This document shows positions 49,116-56,378 of a DNA stretch of 64,000 nt, in pieces. The stretch is from Actinoplanes sp. N902-109 (lineage in GTDB: Bacteria > Actinomycetota > Actinomycetes > Mycobacteriales > Micromonosporaceae). Within the stretch, counting starts at the first letter, position 1. The number at the start of each line of letters is the position of its first letter. The notes below the pieces were generated by a model, which did no database searches, was not told the DNA's origin, and saw only the letters and a program-made list of their open reading frames with translations. The DNA lies in the NCBI RefSeq assembly GCF_000389965.1, contig NC_021191.1, positions 2,171,501 through 2,235,500 of the forward strand, given 5' to 3'. Made by a program: the position numbers and the translations under genes.

Positions 49116-49426
49116 GCAAGGAGCGGGCGCGACGGCGGGCCGAGCGGCTGGCCGTGCTGGAGCGGGAGAAGGCTGCCCGGGCGCGCCGCGTGGCGCGCCG
49201 GGACAAGCGGCGGGCGCTGGTCCGTAAGCTGACCCCGCAGCGGCGCAGTTCCGGGCGGCTGCACCGGCGCAGCCGCGCGCAGCGGGCCGGCATCGTGGTG
49301 GTCCCGGTGCTCGCGGCGGGCCTGGTGTGGTTCCTGGTTCCTGACCTGGCGCTGCGGATCGTCCTCATCGCCCTGATTGTTCTGGTGCTGCCGGCCGTGG
49401 TCGTGGTGGTCCTCGGCCGGCGGTGA
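49112..49426 (+). CDS. Arg-rich small membrane protein in the his operon
   Basis: 104 residues. The first ~62 are strongly basic (ARRRAERLAVLEREKAARAR, RRSSGRLHRRSRAQRAG), and then two hydrophobic helices follow (IVVVPVLAAGLVWFLVP, LRIVLIALIVLVLPAVVVVV). It sits between hisH and priA. Start GTG 49112 is coupled through the 7-codon mini-ORF to hisH. A basic cytoplasmic arm on a small hairpin membrane anchor could bind nucleic acid or lipid, but no function is known to me. Confidence 0.65.
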   Translation: MSKERARRRAERLAVLEREKAARARRVARRDKRRALVRKLTPQRRSSGRLHRRSRAQRAGIVVVPVLAAGLVWFLVPDLALRIVLIALIVLVLPAVVVVVLGRR

Positions 49427-49448
49427 CGTCTTTGATCGGAGACTTGTC

Positions 49449-50180
49449 GTGACCCTCACCCTGCTGCCCGCCGTCGACGTCGCGGACGGCCAGGCGGTGC
49501 GCCTCGTCCAGGGCGCCGCCGGCTCCGAGACCAGCTACGGCGACCCGCTCGAGGCCGCGCTCGCGTGGCAGCACGACGGCGCGGAATGGGTGCACCTGGT
49601 CGACCTGGACGCCGCGTTCGGCCGGGGTTCCAACGCCGCGCTGCTGGCCGGGGTGGTCGGCCGGCTCGACGTCAAGGTCGAGCTGTCCGGTGGCATCCGG
49701 GACGACGAGTCGCTGCGTGCCGCGCTGGCCACCGGTGCCGCCCGGGTCAACATCGGCACCGCCGCGCTGGAGGACCCGGAGTGGTGCGACCGCGTCTGCG
49801 GCGAGTACGGCGACCGGGTGGCCATCGGCCTGGACGTCCGTGGCCGTACGCTCTCCGCCCGGGGCTGGACCCGCGACGGCGGTGACCTGTACGAGGTGCT
49901 CGAGCGGCTGGACAAGGCCGGCGCCGCCCGCTACGTGGTCACCGACATCACCAAGGACGGCACCATGAAGGGCCCCAACCTGGAGCTGCTGCGCGAGGTC
50001 TGCGCGCACACCCCGGCCCCGGTGATCGCCAGCGGCGGGGTGTCCACGCTCGACGACCTGCGCGCGCTGAAGACGCTCGAGCCGGTGGGGGTCGAAGGGG
50101 TGATTGCCGGCAAGTCGCTGTACGCGGGGGCCTTCACGGTGGCCGAGGCGCTGGCGGTGCTCGCGGAGGTGCCGGCATGA
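49449..50180 (+). CDS. priA: Phosphoribosyl isomerase A (HisA; in this lineage usually bifunctional PriA)
   Basis: TIM-barrel isomerase of ProFAR in histidine synthesis. In many actinobacteria the single enzyme PriA also does the TrpF step of tryptophan synthesis. ~243 residues. LLPAVDVADGQAVRL carries the catalytic Asp near the N-terminus. ELSGGIRDDESL, ARVNIGTAALEDPEW and VTDITKDGTMKGPN (second catalytic Asp) follow, and IASGGVSTLDDLRAL ends the phosphate site. Dual activity is inferred from lineage, not readable here. GTG with GGAG upstream. Its TGA overlaps hisF (ATGA). Confidence 0.95.
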   Translation: MTLTLLPAVDVADGQAVRLVQGAAGSETSYGDPLEAALAWQHDGAEWVHLVDLDAAFGRGSNAALLAGVVGRLDVKVELSGGIRDDESLRAALATGAARVNIGTAALEDPEWCDRVCGEYGDRVAIGLDVRGRTLSARGWTRDGGDLYEVLERLDKAGAARYVVTDITKDGTMKGPNLELLREVCAHTPAPVIASGGVSTLDDLRALKTLEPVGVEGVIAGKSLYAGAFTVAEALAVLAEVPA

Positions 50181-50938
50181 CGGTGGCGGTGCGGGTCATC
50201 CCCTGCCTGGACGTGGATGCCGGACGGGTGGTCAAGGGGGTGAACTTCCTCGACCTGCGGGACGCCGGTGACCCGGTGGAGCTGGCCGCGGTCTACGACG
50301 CTGCCGGGGCCGACGAGCTGACGTTCCTCGACGTCACCGCGTCCTCCGACGACCGGGGCACGATGCTCGACGTGGTCCGGCGCACCGCCGAGTCGGTGTT
50401 CATCCCGCTGACCGTGGGCGGGGGCGTCCGCTCGGTGGACAACGTCGACACGCTGCTGCGGGCGGGCGCCGACAAGGTGGGCGTGAACACCGCCGCTATC
50501 TCCCGGCCGGAGCTGATCGCCGAGATCGCCGACCGGTTCGGCAACCAGGTGCTGGTGCTGTCGCTGGACGTGCGCCAGGCTCCGGGGCAGGACAGCGGCT
50601 GGGAGGTGACCACGCACGGCGGGCGCCGGTCGGCCGGGCTGGACGCGGTCGAGTGGGCGCACCGGGTGGCCGAGCTCGGCGCGGGCGAGATCCTGCTCAA
50701 CTCGATGGACGCCGACGGCACCAAGGCGGGCTTCGACCTGGAGCTGATCGCGGCCGTGCGCGCGGTGGTGGACATCCCGGTGATCGCCAGCGGGGGAGCG
50801 GGCGAGGTGGCGCACTTCGCCCCGGCCGTGGCGGCGGGGGCCGATGCGGTGCTCGCGGCCAGCGTGTTCCACTTCGGCGAGCTGACCATCGGCGAGGTGA
50901 AGGACAGCCTGCGCGAGGCGGGCAACCCGATCCGTTAG
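50177..50938 (+). CDS. hisF: Imidazole glycerol phosphate synthase, cyclase subunit
   Basis: TIM-barrel cyclase that uses ammonia from HisH to make imidazole glycerol phosphate and AICAR. 253 residues. VIPCLDVDAGRVVKGVNF (catalytic Asp), DELTFLDVTASSDDRGT, LTVGGGVRSVDNV, VLSLDVRQ (second Asp) and LLNSMDADGTKAGFDLELI are typical. The last codons (LREAGNPIR) lie in a ~34-bp unit that is repeated twice more after the stop. Confidence 0.97.
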   Translation: MTVAVRVIPCLDVDAGRVVKGVNFLDLRDAGDPVELAAVYDAAGADELTFLDVTASSDDRGTMLDVVRRTAESVFIPLTVGGGVRSVDNVDTLLRAGADKVGVNTAAISRPELIAEIADRFGNQVLVLSLDVRQAPGQDSGWEVTTHGGRRSAGLDAVEWAHRVAELGAGEILLNSMDADGTKAGFDLELIAAVRAVVDIPVIASGGAGEVAHFAPAVAAGADAVLAASVFHFGELTIGEVKDSLREAGNPIR

Positions 50939-51006
50939 GACGGCTGCGCGAGGCGGCAACCCGATCCGTTAGGACGGCTGCGCGAGGCGGCAACCGGATC
51001 CGCTAC
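50909..51006. repeat. ~34-bp repeat: hisF 3' end copied twice downstream
   Basis: CTGCGCGAGGCGG(G)CAACCC and the following GATCCGTTAGGACGG start at 50909, 50944 and 50978 (periods 35 and 34). Copy one is the end of hisF. Copies two and three lie in the gap, and copy three runs into the stop of the minus-strand histidine kinase. Copies one and two differ by one G, copies two and three by a few bases at the end. Confidence 0.93.
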
Positions 51007-52412
51007 ACCGGCGGCCCGATCCGCTGGGCCGTCAGGTGGATCGTGACGACGGTGCCGTGCGGGGTGGCCGGGGTGATCGTCACCGTGCCGCCGTGCTGGG
51101 CCGCGGTCTGGGCGACGATGGCCAGGCCGAGGCCCGAGCCGGGCATCGAGCGGGCGGCGGTCGCGCGGTAGAAGCGGTCGAACACGTACGGCAGGTCGGC
51201 CGGGTCGATGCCCGGGCCCTGGTCGGTGACGGTGAGCCGGCCGTCGGCGCGGAGCTCGACGTGGACGGTGCCGCCCGGCGGGCTCCACTTGACGGCGTTG
51301 TCGAGCACGTTGACCACCATCCGTTCGAGTTCTCCTGGGCGGCCGGGCAGGCCGGCGTTCGCCAGGTCGGTGGTGATGGTGACACCGGGCGCGCGGATGC
51401 GTACCCGGTCGATGGCGGCCGTGACGATGTCACGCAGCTCGACGTCCTCGGGTTCCTCCCGGGTGGTCTCCTCGCGGGCCAGCTCGACCAGTTCGCCGGT
51501 GAGCGTGGTGAGTTCCTGGACCTGGGCGTCGAGGTCGGCCAGCAGTTTGCGGCGTTCCTCGGGCGGGAGCCGGTGGGCCAGTTCCGGCCGGCGTTCCACC
51601 GCGGCCAGCAGCTCGATGTTGGTGCGGATGCTGGTCAGCGGCGTGCGCAGCTCGTGCCCGGCGTCCTCGACCAGCGCGCGCTGGGCCCGCCGGGAGGTGT
51701 CGATGGCGGCCAGCATGGTGTTGACCGAGCGGCCCAGCCGGGCGATCTCGTCGTCGCCGCGCACCTCGATCGGCCGGGTGAGGTCCGTGGTGACGGCCAC
51801 CTCCTCGACCGCGGCGGTGATCCGCTCGACCGGCCGCAGCCCGGCGCGTGCGACCGAGCGGCCGAGCAACGCCGCGCCGCCGATGCCCGCCAGGCAGCAC
51901 ACCGCCAGCAGCGCGCCGAGCAGGGCGAGGGTGTCGTGCGAACGGTCCTCGTTGATGGCGACCTGCACCGCGCCGCCGCCCGGGATGTCCATGCTGATCA
52001 TCTGGTAGCTGTCGGTGCCGATGGTGACCTGTTCCTGGACCGGGCGGTGGTGACCCTTCGCGACTGTGCGGGCCGTGGTGGTCACCGGGAGCGCTCCGGA
52101 GGGCGCGCCGAGCACGGTGCCGTCCGCGTCGATGACCTGCCAGCGTGGTCCCAGCTCGCGGCGGTGGTCGCGGCCCATCGACGGGCCACCGCCGGCGCCG
52201 GGCAGCCCCGGGGTCGTCGCCAGCCACTGCTCGGGCCGGTCGGCGATGGCCCGGGCGTCCGCCTCGAGCTGCGCCTGGATCTGGTGCTCCTGCAGCTCGG
52301 CGACCGCGACCCAGGCCAGTGCCGCCACCACCAGGACGGCGGCGGCGACTGCACCGGTCACCAGCAGCGCCAGCCGGGCGTGCAGGGTGCGGCGTTGCCA
52401 CCAGCCCCTCAC
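51003..52412 (-). CDS. Sensor histidine kinase of an MprAB-like two-component system
   Basis: ~469 residues from GTG 52412, which overlaps the response-regulator stop (GTGA). Helix one (ARLALLVTGAVAAAVLVVAALA) and helix two (LALLGALLAVCCLAGIGGAAL) enclose a ~130-residue extracytoplasmic sensor domain. HAMP (LRPVERITAAVEEVAVTTDL), the phospho-acceptor His in EDAGHELRTPLTSIRTNIEL, and HATPase boxes (NVLDNAVKWSPPGG, DQGPGIDPADLPYVFDRF, GSGLGLAIVAQTA) follow. Encoded behind a flavin/ferric-reductase pair, which may be its target or its signal source. Converges on hisF. Confidence 0.93.
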   Translation of the reverse strand: MRGWWQRRTLHARLALLVTGAVAAAVLVVAALAWVAVAELQEHQIQAQLEADARAIADRPEQWLATTPGLPGAGGGPSMGRDHRRELGPRWQVIDADGTVLGAPSGALPVTTTARTVAKGHHRPVQEQVTIGTDSYQMISMDIPGGGAVQVAINEDRSHDTLALLGALLAVCCLAGIGGAALLGRSVARAGLRPVERITAAVEEVAVTTDLTRPIEVRGDDEIARLGRSVNTMLAAIDTSRRAQRALVEDAGHELRTPLTSIRTNIELLAAVERRPELAHRLPPEERRKLLADLDAQVQELTTLTGELVELAREETTREEPEDVELRDIVTAAIDRVRIRAPGVTITTDLANAGLPGRPGELERMVVNVLDNAVKWSPPGGTVHVELRADGRLTVTDQGPGIDPADLPYVFDRFYRATAARSMPGSGLGLAIVAQTAAQHGGTVTITPATPHGTVVTIHLTAQRIGPPV

Positions 52413-53146
52413 AGCGGTTCCTCGCGCAGGACGAAACCTATTCCCCGTACGGTGTGCAGCAGCCGGGGCTCGCCGTTCGCCTCCAGCTTGCGCCGCAGGT
52501 AGCCGAGATAGACGTTGATGCTGTTGGACGTCTCGCCGAAGTCGAAGCCCCACACCTGCTCGAACAGCGTGGCGCGGGTCAGCACCTGGCGGGGGTGCCG
52601 CAGGAACGCCTCCAGGATGGCGAACTCGGTGCGGGTCAGCCGGAGCAGCCGGTCGCCGCGCCACACCTCACGGGTGCCAGGATCGAGCCGGATGTCGGCG
52701 AAGGCCAGCCCGCCACCGGCCGGTCCAGCACCAGTTGGCCCAGCACCGGACGGCCCAGCACCGGACGGCCCAGCCGGAGCCTGCAGTGCCGAGCGGCGCA
52801 GCAGAGCCCGCAGCCGGGCCAGCAGTTCCTGCAACGCGAACGGCTTGACCAGGTAGTCGTCGGCGCCGGCGTCCAGCCCGGCGACCCGGTCGCCGACGCT
52901 GTCCCGGGCGGTCAGCATCAGCACCGGCACCAGGATGCCGTCGGCGCGCAGCTCGCGGCAGGCGGCCAGCCCGTCCATGCCCGGCATGCTGACGTCCAGG
53001 ATCACAGCGTCGGGTTCGGCGGTGCGCACGGCGTCGAGCGCTTCGCGGCCGTCGCGGGCGGTGCTCACCTCGTACGCCTCGAAGCGCAGCGTGCGCGCCA
53101 GCGAGTCACGCACCGCCGCGTCGTCGTCCACCACCAGGATTCGCAC
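52409..53146 (-). CDS. OmpR-family response regulator with repeat linker
   Basis: ~245 residues. The receiver domain starts RILVVDDDAAVRDSLARTL, with the phospho-acceptor Asp in DAVILDVSMPGMDG and Lys in DYLVKPFA. The C-terminal winged helix has LDPGTREVWRGDRLLRLTRT and NVYLGYLRRKLE. The linker is unusual: a pentapeptide-type repeat GPSGAGPSGAGPTGAGP, encoded by tandem 15-bp units around 52725-52785. The GTG at 53146 is directly preceded by AGGG, so initiation is not textbook. Partner of the overlapping histidine kinase. Confidence 0.94.
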   Translation of the reverse strand: MRILVVDDDAAVRDSLARTLRFEAYEVSTARDGREALDAVRTAEPDAVILDVSMPGMDGLAACRELRADGILVPVLMLTARDSVGDRVAGLDAGADDYLVKPFALQELLARLRALLRRSALQAPAGPSGAGPSGAGPTGAGPAGGGLAFADIRLDPGTREVWRGDRLLRLTRTEFAILEAFLRHPRQVLTRATLFEQVWGFDFGETSNSINVYLGYLRRKLEANGEPRLLHTVRGIGFVLREEPL

Positions 53147-53171
53147 CCCTGCATCATCGCCCGGGCGGACG

Positions 53172-53648
53172 TCAGGAGAGGTGTGCCGCGTCGAGCGCCG
53201 CCTGCAGCGACTCGATGTAGCCGTCGCTGGTGACGGTGGCGCCGGAGACGGTGTCGATGTCGGCGCTCTGCGCGGCCAAAGTCTCCTGCTGGAGCACCGG
53301 CAGCGCGGAGGCGTTGATCTCGACATCCCGGCCGTTCCCGTTCGGGTACGTCGGCACCTGCACGTCGGTGATCCTGCCGTTGGCGACCGTGATGCTGACC
53401 TGCACCGGACCCCACCGCGTCTGCGCCACCGACCCGGGGTAGGACTTGGTCTTGGTCGCGGAGCCGGCGGCGGCCGACGAAGAGGTGGACGACGGGGACG
53501 GCGTGGGCGTGGGCGTGGCCGTGGGGAGCGGGGCTGCGGCAACGGCAACCGTGCTCGCCGTGGCGGTGTCACCGGTGCTGGTGCGATAGCTGAACAGCAG
53601 CACCAGCGCGGCCACGGTGGAGAACAGCCAGAGGGTGATTCGGCGCAT
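53172..53648 (-). CDS. Exported FMN-binding-domain protein
   Basis: ~158 residues. An N-terminal membrane or signal segment (ITLWLFSTVAALVLLFSY) is followed by a Thr/Ser/Pro/Ala linker (PTATPTPTPSPSSTSSS) and a C-terminal FMN_bind domain: GPVQVSITVANGRITDVQVP and the flavinylation-type motif DTVSGATVTSDGY, where Thr in SGAT is the usual covalent FMN site. It lies 10 bp after the ferric-reductase-like gene and 25 bp before the response regulator, so it belongs to the same operon. Likely an extracytoplasmic flavin electron carrier. Confidence 0.88.
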   Translation of the reverse strand: MRRITLWLFSTVAALVLLFSYRTSTGDTATASTVAVAAAPLPTATPTPTPSPSSTSSSAAAGSATKTKSYPGSVAQTRWGPVQVSITVANGRITDVQVPTYPNGNGRDVEINASALPVLQQETLAAQSADIDTVSGATVTSDGYIESLQAALDAAHLS

Positions 53649-53658
53649 CAGTGATCCT

Positions 53659-55062
53659 TCACCAGGAGAAGAGTTCGGTGTGCAGGCGCTCCGCGGGCAC
53701 CCCGGCACCGCGGGCGGCCGCGCGGGCGGCGTGCGTCCACTGCTCGGGTCCGCAGACATAGACGGTGGCGTGCTGGATGCCGGGCACGATGGCGGCCAGC
53801 GCGGCGGCGTCCTCGTGGTCGGCGAACGCGCCCGGCAACCACGACGGGCGGGCCGCCCGCGGGCCGAGCAGCGGCACCACGCGCACGCCCCGGTGCGTGG
53901 CGAACCAGTCCAACTCGTTGCGGAACGCGAGGTCGTTCTCGCCGCGCGCCCGGTAGAGCACGGTGGCCTGGCCCGGGCCGTACGGCAGCTCGCCCAGCAG
54001 GGACAACAGCGGGGTGATGCCGATGCCGCAGGCCAGCATGACGACCGGGCCGCCGCGGTAGGACTCGCCGGTGAGCTTGCCGTACGGACCCTCGATCAGC
54101 GCCCGGGTGCCGGGCCGCAGCGCCGCGACCCGCGCGCTGCCGTCGCCGAGATCCTTCACCGTGATCCGCAGCAGCTCGCCGTGCGGGGTGGCCGACAGCG
54201 AGTACGGGTGCGAACGGCTCCACCCCGGCCCGTCCAGGAACCGCCACTGGAAGAACTGCCCGGCCCGGGCCGGCAGCTGGGCCAGCCGGCGGCCCCGCAG
54301 GTACACCGACGTGAGGCCGGGACCCTCGGCGACGACGTGGCTGACCATCAGCCGGTGCCGCCAGGTGCGCCACAGCGGCAGGCCGATCCGGTAGACCAGC
54401 ACGCCGCCGGCGGACACCGCGTACAGCGTCCACCAGTAGGCCGTGGCGACCGGCGAGCTGAGGAAGTCGGCGCCGGTCCACAGCTGGTGCGGCAGGGCCA
54501 GCCCGACGCCCAGGTAGGCGTACAGGTGCAGGAGGTGCCACGACTCGTAGCGCAACCGTCGCCGGGCCGCCCGCATCGAGGTGATGACGACCATGACCAG
54601 CAGCGCCGTGCCCGCGGTGGCGAGCAGCATGCCGGGATAGGTGACGATCATGTCCCACAGCTCGCCGAGCACCCCGGAGTGGCCGGTGCCCGCGTAGCCC
54701 AGGGTGATCAGCACGATGTGCGCCAGCATCAGGTGGAACGAGGAGAACCCGGTCCACCGGTGCCAGCGGGCCAGCCGGTCCTGCCCGAACGCGCGTTCCA
54801 CCAGCGGGATCCGGGCCATCAGCAGCACCTGGACGAGCAGCAGGTCGGCGGCGATCAGACCGGTCAGCCGGCCGAGCGAGGTCAGTGCCGCGGCGGCGCC
54901 GGCCGCGGTGTCCTGCACCCCGCCGTTGCTGACCCACAGGGCGGTGACGATCAGCAGGCTGATGCCCGCGGCGAGCCCGCCGGCGTCGGCATACCAGCGC
55001 GGGGTCGCCCGGGGCGGTGCAGCGATCGGCGCGGGGGCCGGGCGGGTGGCGGTTGCGGTCAT
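53659..55062 (-). CDS. Ferric-reductase-like membrane flavoprotein (NAD(P)H oxidoreductase)
   Basis: 467 residues. About six membrane helices carry candidate heme histidines (HRWTGFSSFHLMLAHIVLI and SWHLLHLYAYLGVGLALPHQ). Then a FAD-binding barrel (AGQFFQWRFL, RSHPYSLSATP) and a NAD(P)-binding domain (MLACGIGITPLLSLLGELP, VYVCGPEQWTHAAR). It would pass electrons from cytoplasmic NAD(P)H across the membrane, plausibly to the FMN-binding protein encoded next. First gene of a four-gene operon ending in the two-component system. Confidence 0.9.
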   Translation of the reverse strand: MTATATRPAPAPIAAPPRATPRWYADAGGLAAGISLLIVTALWVSNGGVQDTAAGAAAALTSLGRLTGLIAADLLLVQVLLMARIPLVERAFGQDRLARWHRWTGFSSFHLMLAHIVLITLGYAGTGHSGVLGELWDMIVTYPGMLLATAGTALLVMVVITSMRAARRRLRYESWHLLHLYAYLGVGLALPHQLWTGADFLSSPVATAYWWTLYAVSAGGVLVYRIGLPLWRTWRHRLMVSHVVAEGPGLTSVYLRGRRLAQLPARAGQFFQWRFLDGPGWSRSHPYSLSATPHGELLRITVKDLGDGSARVAALRPGTRALIEGPYGKLTGESYRGGPVVMLACGIGITPLLSLLGELPYGPGQATVLYRARGENDLAFRNELDWFATHRGVRVVPLLGPRAARPSWLPGAFADHEDAAALAAIVPGIQHATVYVCGPEQWTHAARAAARGAGVPAERLHTELFSW

Positions 55063-55131
55063 GTCACCACGATCGGCCGCCCGGATGAGAGCCGCAGCAG
55101 CGCAACCGTAAGCGTTCGATAAGAAACCGGG

Positions 55132-55560
55132 TCAGCGGCCGTCGGCCAGGCGCAGCGAATACTCCCGGACCGCCGCGTTGTAGGTCTTCTCGTCGAGCTT
55201 CCACTCCGCCTCGCCGGGGGTGGCGGCCCGGTTGAGCTGGGTCTGCAGGGTGACCACGGCGGAGGACAGGCCACTGAACGGCCGGGTGCGCCACAGCTGT
55301 TCGCCCGCCGGGGCCACCTCGACCACGTCGTCGTCGACGGTGAGCAGGCCGGCCCCGGCCAGCCGGCGCACCGCCTCCTCCAGCTCGCCGCGGCTGGGCA
55401 CGCTGTGGTGCAGGAAGTCGGCCGCGGCCAGCACGTCAGCCAGCGACGCCCCGGTCACCGGCAACGCCGCGTGCAGGGCCCGATCGCGTTCGAGTCGCTC
55501 GGCGATGACCGCGGACACGAAGATCCAGGCGTCGTTCCAGTGCCAGTCACCAGCCCCCAT
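55132..55560 (-). CDS. Small protein of unknown function, possibly winged-helix
   Basis: ~142 residues, not assigned. The sequence DWHWNDAWIFVSAVIAERLE opens it. The middle looks like a winged helix: a helix pair (SLADVLAAADFLHHSVPSRG, ELEEAVRRLAGAGLLTVDDD), then a strand-turn (VVEVAPAGEQLW). The second half is helical and hydrophilic (EAEWKLDEKTYNAAVREYSL). Start ATG 55560 is uncertain, with upstream options present. It stands alone on the minus strand upstream of the reductase operon. Confidence 0.6.
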   Translation of the reverse strand: MGAGDWHWNDAWIFVSAVIAERLERDRALHAALPVTGASLADVLAAADFLHHSVPSRGELEEAVRRLAGAGLLTVDDDVVEVAPAGEQLWRTRPFSGLSSAVVTLQTQLNRAATPGEAEWKLDEKTYNAAVREYSLRLADGR

Positions 55561-55685
55561 GCCGCAATGATGCCGCCTGGCCCGGGAACCGGAAAGCAAA
55601 TGTGTCGCGATGATCACCGGCCGATGTCCGCTGGGGTGGACATTTCACCCAGGTCGGCGCGCCATCTTGCGACCGCGCGGTCCAC

Positions 55686-56318
55686 TCAGGAGACTTGATC
55701 ACCGGCCACCACCGGCTCCCGGCGCTCCCGCACCGTGAGCATCGGCAGGAACAACTGCACCAGCGGGCCGATGGCCAGGGCGTAGGCGATCGTGCCGACG
55801 CCGAGCGTGCCGCCCAGCGCGAACCCCACCGCCAGCACGGTCAGCTCGATCGCGGTCCGCACGAGCCGCACCGACAACCGCGGGAACCGGTTCACAATTC
55901 CGGTCATCAGGCCGTCGCGCGGGCCGGGACCCAGCCGGGCGCCGATGTACAGCGCCGTGGCCACGCCGTTGAGCAGGATGCCGCCGACCAGATAGCCGAT
56001 CCGGACCGGGATCGAGTGACCCGGGCTCAGCACCGCGAGCGCCCCGTCGGCCACGAAACCGATCACCACCAGGTTGGCGATGGTGCCGACGCCCGGCTTC
56101 TGCCGCAGCGGTATCCACAGCAGCAGCACCGGGATGCCGGTGAGGATGACGACCCAGCCGAAGGTCAGCCCGGTGGCCTTCGCCACGCCTTGGTGGAACA
56201 CGTCCCAGGAGGTCAGGCCCAGCCCCGACTCGACCATGAGGGCCATGCTCACGCCGTACAGGACCAGGCCGGTGCCGAGCTGGACGAGCCGCCGGGCGAG
56301 GTTGCCAAGATCCGTCAT
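55686..56318 (-). CDS. YczE/YyaS-type five-helix membrane protein
   Basis: ~210 residues with five membrane helices (LVQLGTGLVLYGVSMALMVE, FGWVVILTGIPVLLLWIPL, LVVIGFVADGALAVL, GYLVGGILLNGVATALYIG, AIELTVLAVGFALGGTLGVG). MVESGLGLTSWDVFHQG and GPRDGLMTGI are family hallmarks. YczE-like genes commonly stand divergently beside MocR/PdxR-type regulators, as here, and are presumed to be their targets. The transported compound is unknown. ATG at 56318. Confidence 0.87.
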   Translation of the reverse strand: MTDLGNLARRLVQLGTGLVLYGVSMALMVESGLGLTSWDVFHQGVAKATGLTFGWVVILTGIPVLLLWIPLRQKPGVGTIANLVVIGFVADGALAVLSPGHSIPVRIGYLVGGILLNGVATALYIGARLGPGPRDGLMTGIVNRFPRLSVRLVRTAIELTVLAVGFALGGTLGVGTIAYALAIGPLVQLFLPMLTVRERREPVVAGDQVS

Positions 56319-56333
56319 AAGTGCCACTCTGAA

Positions 56334-56363
56334 GGCCAATCCGTGGCCAATCATAGGGCCAAT
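56334..56363. promoter_or_regulatory. three direct GGCCAAT repeats: probable MocR operator
   Basis: GGCCAAT starts at 56334, 56345 and 56357, spacing 11 and 12 bp, about one helical turn. They lie in the 60-bp gap between the divergent yczE-like and mocR genes. A related palindrome AGCCAATTGGCT sits inside the first codons of mocR (56401-56412). MocR proteins are known to bind direct repeats of this kind. Confidence 0.7.
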
Positions 56364-56378
56364 TTCGCGGAGGTGGCC

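Noticed and set aside
50935..51288. A minus-strand ORF extending over the hisF-kinase gap
   Set aside because: It is an out-of-frame reading of the kinase 3' end and the hisF tail repeats.
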